64,000 nucleotides of DNA from Echinometra lucunter. Its lineage: Eukaryota > Echinodermata > Echinoidea > Camarodonta > Echinometridae. The translations under genes were made by a program, and so were the position numbers. Below are positions 12,454 through 23,957 of the stretch, piece by piece. Each line of letters opens with the position of its first letter. Positions within the stretch are counted from its first letter, which is position 1. Under the pieces are notes generated by a model. It ran no database searches. It was not told the origin of the DNA and saw only the letters and a list, made by a program, of their open reading frames with translations. The stretch lies in the NCBI GenBank assembly GCA_029962745.1, contig CM057167.1, positions 24,776,642 through 24,840,641 on the forward strand, read 5' to 3'.

Positions 12454-13654
12454 TCTGTATTTAATACGGAAGATAAAACCAAACCAAACCAAAGCAAACC
12501 CATCACTCATTTGGCAAAAATTGACGATACGTTAGTTCACTGATAATAACCGGTCAAGTTCATCCGACCCTATAAGAGCGGTACCCTTGAGCATTTTGAT
12601 TCTCAACCGATATTGCAAATAAAAATTGTTATCCTCTTAGCCTACCGTCCTCTTTCGGCAATTAAGCAAAATGAGACAGGGTTGTTTTGACCAAAATAAG
12701 AGTCCCTAAGAACTTGGTATCATATGATAATGTGACCCAGATACTATTTCTGTTCTCAAATGGGAAATGGCATATTTTGTTAGATTTTCGTGGGAAATGG
12801 TAAACAGAGCAAGGCCAAGCAGTTTGGTCCCATACGTTACTGATCATATCTAAGAATTTATTACACCTGATAAATATATCCTTCTGAAACCATAGCAATG
12901 TGTTTATAATGCACACACTCGCAGTATATGTTACAAAATAGTCTCTTACTCTAAGAGAGAGATTGTATCATATCAAATATAAAGAGAAATCGTAAATTTG
13001 ATGTCAACTTATATTTATAACTCCACAATAAACGTATATGACATTAATGACCAAATACATTTGACTTGCCTTAAAAGTGAACGACAGATTTATTTTGTTT
13101 ATTTTTTCTGCAAAAGAAAGGAGAGGGATCTAGTTTATGTTACGTTGTTTTGTTTTTTTTCATATTTCTGTGATGACATACTATGAGATCAACCATCAAA
13201 CGTCTGACACACCAACATGACCGATATCATACCGATAACAGACCAAACAAAAATTACATTATACTCCAATGTCCAAGAAGGTTGTCTCCTCGTCGCCTTC
13301 TCATCTGGTTTACAGTCCTTTTTAGGACTTCATTCATTCTCAAGAAAGATACACTTTATCTCGCCTCTCAATTTCTCCTCCCCCTCAACTTTCTCCACTT
13401 TTCCTCTTCACAGTCCTTTTCATGACTTACCACATGGTGAACTGCAAACCTCATCTACGCTAAGGTTGCAATTATTGTAAACGTTTCCTTAATTTTCTCT
13501 TATGTTGTGTGTATATTATATGCTAGGAATTTCAATAGACAACTGATAATCATATGTATATAGAAATGATTTTTAACCTTGTTTTTTTTGTTAAGGTTTT
13601 CAAAATTCTTAATTTTTTATCACCTACACATCTATTTCTGTATTCTTTAAATTT
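12454..13654. other. Gene-free stretch
   Basis: A short (AAACC)n-like stretch occurs at 12474-12498. Small open frames at 12662-12916 (minus) and 13183-13480 (plus) show no recognisable domain. Confidence 0.4.
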
Positions 13655-13656
13655 TG

Positions 13657-13696
<40 letters not shown>

Positions 13697-13900
13697 AATA
13701 TTTCTCAACTGCATCCTTTGTTTTCCTCCCTTCTTCCTTCTTAGTCCCTTCTTCCTTCTTAGTCCGTTTCTATTTCTTCTCCACCTCCTCCTCCTCCTCC
13801 TTCTTCTTCTTCTTCTTCGTCTTCTTTTTCTTCTTCTTCTTCTTCTTCTCTCCTCCTCCTCCTCCTTCTACTTCTCCCTCTTCTCCTTCCTCTTCTTATT
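13655..13900. repeat. (CT)n then (CTT/CCT)n microsatellites
   Basis: CT dinucleotides run from about 13658 to 13694. A pyrimidine trinucleotide block of CCT and CTT units runs from about 13781 to 13893. The 141-codon minus frame and the 110-codon plus frame here are poly-Arg/Glu/Gly and poly-Ser/Phe translations of the repeat. Confidence 0.95.
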
Positions 13901-15102
13901 TTGTATGTAATAAGAGCAACTATAAAGGAATTCACAATATCATAGAATTTAAAAATGATATGATATATTTTATTTGTACCATGTAGCAATCCAACTTTTT
14001 GAGTTGAATTAGAAAGAACAAAATAAAACACAAGAATCGATCGCTTTGGAATAGGTGTGGTGTCGATGTGGCGACGTGACCGAAGTCTAAAAGCGGCTTG
14101 GGCCGACATATTGCACCTGTTTAAATTGTGCATAAATTTCACAAAATGCTGCTGGGAAGAGAGTTTACATGATAAAGCAAACACGTCATAAGGACAAAGC
14201 TATGGGATGAAATAATTGACAAGATAATCTAAACAGGATATAGATGTTCGAGGAAGAGATTTAACCATAAATAATTCATTTATGCTGGGGAAGAATTCTT
14301 GGGTGGCATCAGTTTAGGCATTCCCATTTCCCTCGGGTTCACGCAGGAAGAAAACTATATAGAACCCCTGTATTTCAATCAAATTATTTTCAACGATATG
14401 TGTTCGTCGGATGTTTTTCCTTTATTTAAGTATATGAAATATTATATTCAATCAAGTTGATCAATAAATTGGATCCCTCTCTTGGGAAATATTTCCTTCC
14501 TTTAAATCTTCAACCCATGATTCATAAGTAGGCCATCTTCCGATGTGATGAAAAAGAATTTTAGAAATATACATTGGCCAGTGTGTCAAGCCGTATCAAA
14601 TTGCATAACACCCATCTCCCCATGGGGACGCTGTGTCCTTCACAAGAGCGAATTCGGTTCGTTTCGCAAAATGCAAACCAATTTATGACTTTTTGAAAAT
14701 TGTTCCATGCAGGAGTAGAATCGGTAACTTGAGGCTAAAATATGCTATAATGCAGCCCTGGTACCACTACGACTCTGGGGGAAATATCACTGGTCTATTC
14801 TCGTTGGTAATAGCTGGGGAAGAACTGTAATGTTGAATAGCAATTATTCAATATCGAAAAAGTAGCGTTTATTGCTATTGCTTAATCATAGTCGATAGGG
14901 GGCTCAACTCTTCACTTCAAGTGGCATTATGAACACCTACATTCATTCAAGTAGAACCTAATGATTTACAGGCGGGGGTAAATGGATTGATATTTAAACA
15001 GTCTCATATGATTTTTAAAAAAATAATCTAGCGCCTCAATTTCCTAACAGAAAGGGTTTCTTTTGAAAAATAATATTCTCGAGCATGATACTTTGAAGAG
15101 TT
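13901..15102. other. Gene-free stretch
   Basis: No repeat boundary or protein-like frame is visible. An open frame at 14633-14830 is short and unrecognised. Confidence 0.4.
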
Positions 15103-15189
15103 TCTGCGCACAGAGGCGTCGATCCATTTTCCGGATTGGGGGGGGGGGCAAGACGACCAATCGGAGATGAACCCACGGCTACTATTTGT

Positions 15190-15228
15190 ACACACACACA
15201 CACACACACACCCTCACACATATGTATG

Positions 15229-15292
<64 letters not shown>
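15190..15292. repeat. (CA)n and (TA)n microsatellites inside the hAT-like element
   Basis: ACACAC units run from about 15191 to 15211, TATG units follow near 15220-15232, and an uninterrupted TA run extends to about 15291. The 96-codon minus-strand frame with alternating Tyr/Ile is a translation of this run. Confidence 0.95.
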
Positions 15293-15293
<1 letters not shown>

Positions 15294-15369
15294 GTGAAGC
15301 ATTTTCAAATTGGGGAAATTAAGCAACTTGCTATGTGAACCATCCTGCCTTTTTTTTTTTCTTTTTCAA

Positions 15370-16420
15370 TTCTGCGAGCGAGCGAAGCGAGCGAGCAAAA
15401 AATAACAAATTTCTTGTTATGAGAGAAGAGTTTAGTTATCATATAGGCATAAATGATACCTGATATATATGTATATGGTTACTTCGCTGCCAAATATGAA
15501 CTCTATTTTGTCACATCGCTGGTCCATTGTTGCTGTCACCCCCCCCCCCCCCAACCACTCTGTTTTTTAATATTACGAGCGAGCGAAGCGAGCGAGGAAG
15601 CACACACTGTTTTTCTTCGGAAAATTACGCTGTGAGCCAAGGAAACATCTCCATTATCTATTCGGTCTCATCTCACCGAATTCATTTGCTTTTCAAAACC
15701 GTTAATATGAAACGAGCGAGCGCAGCGAGCGAGGAAAAATGTACCCTTTTCCATATGATAGAAGTGTCATTTCGTCATCATAAAGATGTGATAAAAATGT
15801 GATATGCGGTATACAAGAACGGAATATTGTTGTTATCATTATCATCAGAATACACTATAAACCTGTCATGCCTGTATGATATCTAAATGATACATCCGAT
15901 CGCCCGTGTGCCGAATATGACACTGTTTTAGCTACCTCGCTTGCAGTCCGAATCCATTCTGTTTCTACTATAGCGAGCAAAGTCAACGACCGATCCCGGC
16001 AAAATTATGTGGATTCGTCCCAAAATCTTTGTCAGGCACCTTGCTTCCCAAATATAATGATACTTTGGAATCTCACTGCTATAATAAGCTACTTACTGCC
16101 CGAAATCATCTTGTATCTAGCTTTTACCTGCGAGAGTACAGTGGAGTAGCGAGCGAGTTAACGAAACATATGTTTTTGTTTTGCGTTTTCTTTTATCCAG
16201 GCCGTTATCTCCTGAAATTTTATCTATTTTTAGGTCAACTGGCCGCTCGATTTCTAGGAGTGATATCTTGTTTGGTTATATTACTTCATATGAATAGTGG
16301 AATAGTATAACATTAGATAGAAACACAAGACGCAAACCGATTTCCTTTCATAAGAATAGTAATTATCGTCGGCATTGGTTAAGATACAATAAATGCGAGC
16401 GAGCGAAGCGAGCGAGCGCT
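15370..16420. repeat. Spaced GAGCGA/GCGAGC motif array
   Basis: Near-palindromic blocks of the type GAGCGAGCGAAGCGAGCG lie at about 15374, 15578, 15713 and 16395, with degenerate versions at 15970 (AGCGAGCAAAG) and 16148 (AGCGAGCGAG). Between blocks the sequence is AT-rich and often reads ATATGA just before the block and AAAAAT just after. The array ends at both transposon termini, so it belongs to the element. Confidence 0.8.
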
Positions 16421-16616
16421 TCCCAGTGTCCCATTTTCTTTCTTTTTTCTTGTTTTACGCTTTCATTTAACTTCCTTCCTTCCTTTTCCTTTCTTTTCTC
16501 TTTTTTTTTCTTTTTTCTTTTTCCTTTTTTTTTTTTAGGTTGGGAAATTATTGGGGGGGCAAAATGATATCTTTGCCCCCCCCGAAATTTTCTTTGGATC
16601 GACCTCTGTCTGCGCA

Positions 16617-18554
16617 CCCCCCCCCCCCCCCCCCGGCCCATCGCCCGATCCCACAGGCCTGTTGGTAGTGCCTCTGCAATAGCCATAAAACGTTATTTTG
16701 GTGATGTCACTGTGCTATTGCAGTGACCGTGAAATACATTTGCCAGGCCCAGGAGGATACTTAAATCAGGTCCAAAATTTTCAGAAAAAAAACATATTCT
16801 GTTCAAGAATGTTTGAAAATGAAATTAATGTTTATTTCTTGACGTCATGTATGGTTGGTTACGTCTGACATAGAAATGAATTAGTAAATCATATACCAGA
16901 AGAAAAACGGAAATCAGTACAGAGCATTCTGAGTTGGGGCAAAAACAGGTAAAAACAATGTTACATTAAAAAAAAAAACATTATATGAACATCTCTCTCG
17001 ACAACTAAGTCAGCAAAATGAGGGAAGGAAAGAAGATCCAGTAGATGCAGGAAGGGAGAAGAAAGCTGGACATTGTCTGATAAATTGATTTGCATTACTA
17101 GTGATTTGAAGTGAAAAATTAAAGGAGGCATCAGGGAGTCGTAAACTACACTTTCCATTATGCACGCAGTTTTAGATATATTCTTTTGAAAACCTTTGGC
17201 TTAAGGATTGCTTGAAGCGTGAACAGTATTGTGGGAATTTTATTTTATTTCTAAAGAAACTGACATGAATTAATTTCGAATCGTGTAGCATGGCTGCTAT
17301 TGTTTTCAAGCTTTCCGCTTATGATAGCTGACCCCTGCATTTATGTTTATTTCCTGACCCAACTTCATTATTTTGTATTATCTGAGTATGTTATATATTA
17401 TTTGTCACACGTTATTTGTATCAAATCTGATTTGTTTATTATTGTATTCAATGTTTTGTTTTATATTCAATAAATGCAGGAACTTCTGCAAATCACGATG
17501 TTGTACAGAGCATGTGTGAAGAGAATAATATGAAGCATGTACCGTGTATGTAAACGTAGTGGGAATCAAAGTTCCTGAAAAGAACAACTTAAAATCAGAC
17601 TTTGAGTTCTTTAAATGGATCTGCAAAAAAACTGCCAGATTTTCTTATTTTTCTCGTCCTCGTTGTTCATTTATTTCACATTTTGCATTCATTCATGTGG
17701 CGAAAAGGATTTATTCATGGATTTGAACATTCGCAGGAAATTTCTTGTGAATGTATCACATTGTCATTTCCGTTATTCCGGGATTGATGACCATCTTGCT
17801 TAGATGAGATTTGTCACCCTATAAAGACGTAATTATTTGTGACCTAGAAAAATGATTGCCATTAGACCAGTTTAGTAAAAGAAGACGATCGTGTCATTTT
17901 CAGGACATCATTTAGACCTTGAAGGATCGTAATTTAGGCCATGATTGCCTACCTCCCTGCCCTTGTTGAGTCGCTCAAATTACGAAAAGGTCTCTTAACT
18001 CTATTTATCCCCCCCCCCCCTTCTATGTACATTCGAAGTCACATCCTTCAGCTCAAAGCTTCTTGATGACAATATCTCATAAGTCAATAAGATACAGATA
18101 CTAGAAATCTACAAAGTGAGAAAGAAACAAATCCTGCAGGAGTTGTAATTTTTCTAGCACTTTTTATGTTTTTCATACATGACCTCCAATGTTGCAACAA
18201 AAAGAAATCATTTCCAAAAGGCGCTAAATCCGTAGAAATAAAACAAATTGTAGGTGAATATTTTTTTAAAGCAAAACGAATCAGTATTTTAACATCAACG
18301 CTGTTAACAAAGATCTGCTCAGCAAATGCACAGATGCACAGTTATCTGTGATTCTTAACTGGAATAACGAAACAATCACCTTTGATCATTGGTAATATGA
18401 TATTATCAAGATATCGGTATTTGAAAAATAAAGCTGTGGCTTTGCTTCCACTTACCCCTTTCCCCCTCTCCCCCTCCCCCTCTCCCTTCTCAATCTCTCA
18501 CCTCACCCACCCCACCCCACCCTTGCGTGAAAAAAAATCAAATGTCATGCTACA
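16617..18554. other. Gene-free stretch with C runs
   Basis: A C run follows the hAT-like element at about 16617-16634 and another lies at 18009-18020. A polypyrimidine patch is at 18450-18525. Open frames at 16961-17158 and 17405-17803 are short, overlapping and unrecognised. Confidence 0.4.
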
Positions 18555-18639
18555 CAGAAGCCAAGAACAAGGTTGACATCCGTTTAACTCTGTATTGCAG
18601 CCGCGGTTCTACGGGGAACTTTGGGGGCTCAACCCCCAA

Positions 18640-18801
18640 TAGATAAATACATAAATAAGTAAGTAAATAAGTAGATAAATGAATATGTAAATAAATAAAT
18701 AAAAATGAAGTAAATAGATAAATAAATAAACCCCCAAAATAGAAAATATATTTAAAAAATTCCTCAGCCCACTCCCCCCCCCCCCACATTTTTTTTTTTT
18801 T
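18640..18801. repeat. AAAT/TAAG-type simple repeat with C and T runs
   Basis: Tetranucleotide-like units (AAAT, AAGT, AGAT) run through 18640-18730, bordered on both sides by CCCCC. C and T runs follow at about 18774-18801. Confidence 0.85.
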
Positions 18802-18919
18802 GTGAACGATATAGGTGGAATTTAATTTCAAATAAATTGTAATATACATTACTTTTGTTTTTTAAACAACACATGCACACGTTGGTATCAATATGCATAT
18901 AGCACATCACTTCATTTGA

Positions 18920-19047
18920 TAGACGATGAAATAGCATTGCAGATAAAATGCCTTACTCAAGAGCATTTAAGTGCCGCGCCGAGGATCGAACCCCGGACCT
19001 TCGCATCTCCAGTCAAGCACCTTAAGCCACTTGACTACGGCACCTCT
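18920..19047 (-). mobile_element. tRNA-derived SINE (tRNA head right, minus strand)
   Basis: On the minus strand, 19046-18974 reads like a tRNA: GGTGCCGTAGTCAAGTGG (A-box region), a loop CTGGAGA that would place GGA as anticodon, and a perfect B box GGTTCGATCC. Rightmost on the plus strand is therefore the 5' head. The body continues leftward through CTTGAGTAAGGCATT on the minus strand, the LTTGCCAAGG-like phrase shared with the other SINE copies in the window. The variable arm expected of a serine tRNA is missing and the 5' and 3' acceptor strands do not pair well, so it is a retroposed derivative. Confidence 0.7.
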
Positions 19048-19372
19048 ACAATCCTCCAAGCCCAGCAGCCCACCCCCATAGAACCGAGCCTGCTGCATTG
19101 GCTGGCATCAAGTCATTCAAGTGGTCCCTGTTTTAAGCCTATGGGAACAAAAGAAGTCAGTGGTCGGTGGGGTAACATCCTCCTCACCCAACCTGCTTCT
19201 CAAACAACCAAGAACAAGGTTGACATCCGTTTAACCCTGCATTGGCTGGAATCAAGTAGCACCTGTTTTAAGCCTAAGGGAATGAAATAAGTCAGTGGTG
19301 GGCGGGTTAACATCCTCGATCCTCATCCAACCTGCTTCTCAAACAGCCAAGTACAAGGTTGACATCTGTCTC

Positions 19373-20576
19373 CTCCCCAAGCTCTTTGGCGGGACGATTG
19401 ATATTCCAAGGACTTGCTCTCGGGAGCCTGCTAAATGGCGTATTTATGGGCTTCAAATCGAGATAAAAAGTAGTGCTTCGAAAAAAAGCTTTCGATGAAT
19501 CGCTCACGAGGAAATGAATGCTCTGCTTGCCCCTGACGTCATTCGTTCTATGCCGCTGTATTCTCTTTGTTTTATCCTCCAGATATGTAGAGGCAGAAAG
19601 AGAATGATTGAATACTCCATAAGGCTATAATTTAGAGAGAAATGAAAGAGTAGAGGTTTGTTGACTTGTTTATCAATGCTGTAGCAGGTCATCTCGTGAA
19701 CTACTTATCAAAGTTCCTAGCACGATCATTTTCTGCAGAATAATTCCACTCTTTTATCGGCGTCGAGAAAATGGAGAAGTATAAAAGTATTAATATCCTA
19801 GGATTCCATGATTAAATACAAGTCATGAAATATGAAATAAATTTACTTTTCAAATGAACTCCGCATTATCTTACTTCAAATCTTACTTATCAATTGGTGA
19901 AAGTTGAAAAGAGAAATGCCATGATGGTGTTTTGAGCATGAAAGCATCCGAAAGAACGTTGTATCTTTCATTACCCATCAAGCGATACATGTGCGTTTTG
20001 TATAAATACTCGTGATTGTGGCTGGATTCGCGAATGCCCTCTTTTTTGTACAACTTTTGCGTGGTAAAGGAATAATAAGCCTGTGATCGATCGAAACATT
20101 TAATATCCAAAAAGAGATAGCTCTTCTCTTCTTCACTTATCTCGTCGCCCTTTACTGATATACGGGTACCAGGTGTCGTTATTTAACGGTAATGATGGTG
20201 ATCAAAGCTCAATGCCGCTATTTCCTTTCTTTTATTTTGGCCATGTTGCCTTGGAAGAGTCTCGACTGAATGCATGGCCAAGGGACGGAGATTGACTTCT
20301 GTGTTATTACGCCAGTGTAGTCTTCTTCAAGGGTACATTATGCATATTGCTGTGTATCCGACCTTTTTTTATATAATGATGGATCCAGGATTTTGTTAAG
20401 AGAAAAGGGGAAGGGTCATAAATTCCGACAAAATTTTTGAAAAGGGAAAATAAGACACTGTTATTTATTCAAATGTTATCTGACAAGTATGAATAGGTTT
20501 CCCATTTTGCATTTTTCGTGTCTAAAAATGTCAAAAACTAACACGAGGGAAGCCTCGATCAGCATAATTGCTGTTC
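19373..20576. other. Gene-free stretch
   Basis: Open frames of 60-75 codons on the minus strand at 19504-19692 and 19883-20110 have no recognisable motif. No repeats seen. Confidence 0.4.
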
Positions 20577-20757
20577 TTCCTGGGGGCCCTGGCAATTAAT
20601 TTTATCCCAGCCATTGCTAGAAACCCATTTACACCTGCGTGGAGACTGACAAATATGGATTAATGTCTCGCCAAAAGCATTAGTGATAGGCTAGGATTCG
20701 AACTCTCAACCTTAGACTGAGAGTCAAGTGAATGGACCACTATACCACGACAATCCC
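20577..20757 (-). mobile_element. tRNA-derived SINE
   Basis: The minus strand from 20757 begins with GGGGATTGTCGTGGTATAGTGG (A-box region) and carries a B box AGTTCGAATCC about 45 bases later. The body reaches left to GGGGGCCCTGGCAATTAATT, a phrase also present in the copies at 24947 and 46757. It shares CCAGCC, CCCATTTACACCTG and the CGCCAAAAGCATTAGTG segment with them. The C and A runs right next to its head (20758-20778) are insertion-site or head sequence. Confidence 0.75.
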
Positions 20758-20940
20758 CTCCCCCCCCCCAAAAAAAAATAAATAAAAAGAACTGAAGAAC
20801 ATGTGGTCTGCATCAGTGAGAGGGGCATGAATGGAATGTGCCATGTCCTATCCTTAAAATTCTCAAAACAGTCGTCAATATTTATGGTTTTGTACAAGGC
20901 ACTTAAAATTATCATATCTATGTGTCCTATTTTGTTTCTT

Positions 20941-21143
20941 ACCTATAGTACTTGATGTTAACCTCACTAGAATTCCATGGCTGCCATTATATACTTTACA
21001 TCGATGGTTTAATAAAATCGAAAAGAAATTGTGATAAATGTACTGCTGATTTCTATTGTCATTGTATTATGTCTTGTAAACTTTCGCAATTCGGCTGTGT
21101 CGCCATGAAAGTATTTTAATAAACCATTTTGAATTGAATGAAT
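20941..21143 (+). mobile_element. Probable LINE 3' end with pentanucleotide tail
   Basis: The sequence ends TTTTAATAAACCATTTTGAA followed by GAATT/TGAAT units to 21143. A polyadenylation-like AATAAA just before a short GAAT-rich tail is typical of L2/CR1-type non-LTR retrotransposons. Comparable tails occur at 54563 (plus) and, inverted, at 36157, 41031, 53903 and 62520. No coding part is visible upstream; this would be a strongly 5'-truncated copy. Confidence 0.4.
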
Positions 21144-21687
21144 TGACTAACTTATCTAAAACATAATGCAGTAAATGCATGTATGCATAAACATTAAAGG
21201 ATAAAAATGTATATCGAAAAATAATGTTGTTACGCCCAGTACACTATCATTGCAAAGTCAACAGTTATGAGGACAAGAAACTATAAACCTAAAACATGCA
21301 TAAATTGCTAGATAATGTTAATCAAATATATTGGCTGACACTTTCTTAGGGCTGCTATATGATAAGGAAATGCATAGCAGAAAATTTTTCCTCAGAACAT
21401 TCATTAATTTTCCAAGGCGTGCATTTGAGAAAGGTCCTGCGTGTAAGATATTGATCTTTTGAACAATTAGTACTCTTCGGTCATTCAGTCAGCAGCTCAA
21501 TTTTCGTGAGGATTTGTCTATACAGGCAATTAAAATTTGATTCAGACTGAAGAGTTGATAAGGAATAAAATAATTTCACTTCTCTTTTCAGCAAAGTAAT
21601 AAAGGCATGAAATCATAATTAGCAAGTAGGACAGTGTACACGTAACTACCAGCATGATCAGCGAAGCGAACATGAATCATGTAATAA
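21144..21687. other. Gene-free stretch
   Basis: No repeat or frame of interest. The piece is AT-rich with several ATGCATAAAC-like phrases that I could not turn into a repeat. Confidence 0.4.
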
Positions 21688-22336
21688 CCCGGTCACACTA
21701 ACAAGACCGATACTAAACCGGTAGCAGAACGAAAAGAGAGATTACATCAGTCGGAACGGCTAACGATCGGTCAGTTTGGAATAAGGCCTTGGTCAGATTT
21801 GACCGATATTAACTATACCTATGAACCGTTTCCAAATCGGTGAGGCTCTGCTGATGTAGAATATGAATAGGAAATCGGTGCAGTAGGTCAGACCTGGCCG
21901 AAAAGTGCTATCGTCGTGGTGGATTCCTTTGGACATCAATTTTTATTTATCTTTTTTTTTCAGCACAGACCTTATCGTTAAAATCTGATGAGCCAGTCAT
22001 TTTGCTCCTTCATGATTGTGAGGTAGCTCGCTCAGAAGAAATCAAGTGGGCAGTTTTCATCGTGTTACCGTTTTCTTGGTAGAGGCCCACACTAATTTTA
22101 CTTTTCAAGCGTGCTATATGACCGCTTTATCGTTATTGTATATACTTCAAGTAGGCTCGTACCTTATGTTATCGTTATTGTTCAAATCTGACTGATACTT
22201 CCGACAGACACACCACCGAGTTCGAGTTGATTGTACACTAACTCCACATCGACCGATTTTTCCATGCGGGACAGTACGATTTTTTTTTGTTAGGTCTATA
22301 ATCGGTTTGGTTTCGATCTTGCTGGTGGGACTAGTG
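21688..22336. mobile_element. Candidate DNA element with weak terminal inversion
   Basis: CCCGGTCACACTAACAAGACC at the left and TCGATCTTGCTGGTGGGACTAGTG at the right are imperfect complements, and both are followed inward by AAACCG/CGGTTT-containing sequence. GACCGAT- and ATCGGT-like words recur throughout. The ends match with several gaps and no TSD was found, so this may be a decayed element or a region of repeated CCGAT words. Confidence 0.35.
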
Positions 22337-22540
22337 TAAAAGGCATTGGCCTAATTGTATTCGATCACGGACACTGCTTCATATCAAATCATTCATGGAT
22401 GGGCTAACAAGAGAGCTTGACCATACCAGCGACAGCTGCAAACGGTCCCTAGATAGCTGAAAGTAGGTGAATATCTGTACTCATGCAGTCATGCTGGACA
22501 TGTTAAAGGCTTTCGTTTTCTTGAACATCTGTCATTTTGT

Positions 22541-22699
22541 TCCTTTCTCTCAAACCTTTCGCTATACTCCAGCTCATGCCTTCTTTACTTGCCAATTTCT
22601 CTGTCTCTTCTCTTCTCTTCTCTCTCAGTACCTCTCTATCCTGACCTCTTTTTTACCCTTTCTTTCTTTCTTTCTTTTTTCTTTCTCCCTCTCACTCTC

Positions 22700-22744
<45 letters not shown>

Positions 22745-22840
22745 ATCATCGACTTGATCTTGATTACTTCAATTTCTTATTTGCCGTTAGTTTGTGTTGC
22801 TCCTTTGTCTTACTTCCCCCTTCCACCTCATTCCTCCCTA

Positions 22841-22879
<39 letters not shown>

Positions 22880-23060
22880 ATATCTATCTCTCTATCTATC
22901 TATCTATCTATCTCTCTCTAGCTCTGTCTCTATCTCTCTATCTCTCTCTCACTCTCTCTCTCTCTCTCTCTCTCAACTACGCAGATGTTTATGTGTTTTT
23001 GTATGCTGCTGCCCATCCTTCCCTTTTCTCTCTCTCCGTTTTTAATCCATATATCTTATA
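22541..23060. repeat. Pyrimidine-rich domain with (CT)n and (TATC)n
   Basis: CT dinucleotides dominate 22700-22742, 22848-22875 and 22928-22973; TATC tetranucleotides lie at about 22872-22918. The plus strand is almost purely pyrimidine for 500 bp. Four overlapping Ser/Leu-rich open frames here are translation artefacts. Confidence 0.95.
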
Positions 23061-23319
23061 CTCCTACTTGTTTTCTTTTTTAGTTTCCATACATTATCTC
23101 AGGCAGGTGCCTCCTCTGATTCCTGTTTCCTAGTTTATGGCATTTTTGTGTGCCTATATTTCATGTTGATCATTAAAATCTAATAATCATTTAATGACTA
23201 TTTCAGTTCGCATATTTATTCCCCAAATCATCATCCTTCTCCATGCATTTACAAATATTATCTACTCTTGTTTCTCTTTCTCCCGTAATAACTATACAGA
23301 TATACGGAGATACCTCTCA

Positions 23320-23495
23320 TGCGTATCCATGGCAAGCCATTTTAACATTGATTTTAATCCCATTTTCCAAGAAATCCTTTCTTGATATCAAGAAACGAAT
23401 ATTATTATTGATATAAAAATGAATTCTTTATATCAAGAATTCTATTTTTTAATCAGAAAATCAAAATTAATGTTAAAACGGCTATACGTATCAGT
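23320..23495. mobile_element. Imperfect foldback element
   Basis: ATGCGTATCCATGGCAAGCC-ATTTTAACATT on the left is the imperfect complement of AATGTTAAAACGGCTATACGTATC on the right. The centre contains two TGATATCAAGAA-type inverted words. No target duplication could be fixed, and the arms have drifted, so it is probably an old MITE. Confidence 0.5.
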
Positions 23496-23957
23496 ACTGC
23501 TGAGTTCCCTTTCGCGCCCATGTCGACTCATATAGTATTAAACTATTTGATATATTGCAGCAGGTCATATCTCATTATATAAACATTAAATAACATTATC
23601 TTTTATCTCTAATAATCTCTAGATAATGTGCCAAACCTATTGACAAGGGTATTGGCTTGAAACCCATTTTATTTTTCGGTGTTGTTTTTTTTTATGTACT
23701 TCTGTTTGTTTCTTGTGTGTGCTTATTTGTTTTGTTTTTTCATTTTTATGTTATTTGATTTTGGTTTGTTTTTGTTTTTGTTTTTAGTCTTTGGTTGGTC
23801 TGTTTGTTTTGTTTGTTTGTTTGTTTGTTTGTTTGTTTGTTTTTTCTTCTTCATGCCCATTCCGCACAACATATGCAGGATTTTTTTCATTTTTTTCACT
23901 CCTTTTATTTCCCAAATAATTATAAACCTAAATTCCGTCTCTTTCGCCCTTCATACA
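23496..23957. other. Gene-free T-rich stretch with (GTTT)n
   Basis: A GTTT tetranucleotide run lies at about 23803-23841 in a long T/G-rich context. The Phe/Cys-rich frames here are repeat translations and also run into the gap. Confidence 0.7.

Larger units (their letters stand above)
15103..16616. mobile_element. Non-autonomous hAT-like element with exact 8-bp TSD
   Basis: TCTGCGCA occurs at 15103-15110 and again at 16609-16616. Between them the element begins CAGAGGCGTCGATCC and ends GGATCGACCTCTG, a 13-15 bp inverted repeat with one indel. Eight-base duplications and CA-G starting termini are characteristic of the hAT superfamily. The 1498-bp interior has no transposase: it holds G and C runs next to each end, a CA and a TA microsatellite, and four or five GAGCGAGCGAAGCGAGCG blocks (about 15374, 15578, 15713, 16395, with weaker ones at 15970 and 16148). 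A second, shorter member is at 50345-51330. Confidence 0.85.
18555..19372. repeat. About 140-bp direct repeats, interrupted by other repeats
   Basis: The phrase CCAAGAACAAGGTTGACATC occurs at about 18560, 19208 and (one base changed) 19347. The two right-hand units also share GCATTGGCTGG, CTGTTTTAAGCCTA, GAAGTCAGTGGT and CAACCTGCTTCTCAAAC, spaced 139-144 bp apart. Between the first and second units lie an (AAAT)n-type stretch (18640-18730), C and T runs (18773-18801) and a SINE. An open frame of 124 codons crosses the region and is not considered real because it reads through a SINE. Confidence 0.7.

Noticed and set aside
13759..14184. 141-codon minus-strand frame
   Set aside because: Half of it is Arg/Glu/Gly from the pyrimidine trinucleotide repeat, and the other half shows no domain.
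18974..19046. Functional tRNA-Ser gene
   Set aside because: No variable arm and imperfect acceptor pairing; the SINE body continues directly from it.
18916..19290. 124-codon plus-strand frame
   Set aside because: It reads through a tRNA-derived SINE and two units of a 140-bp direct repeat in the antisense of the SINE.
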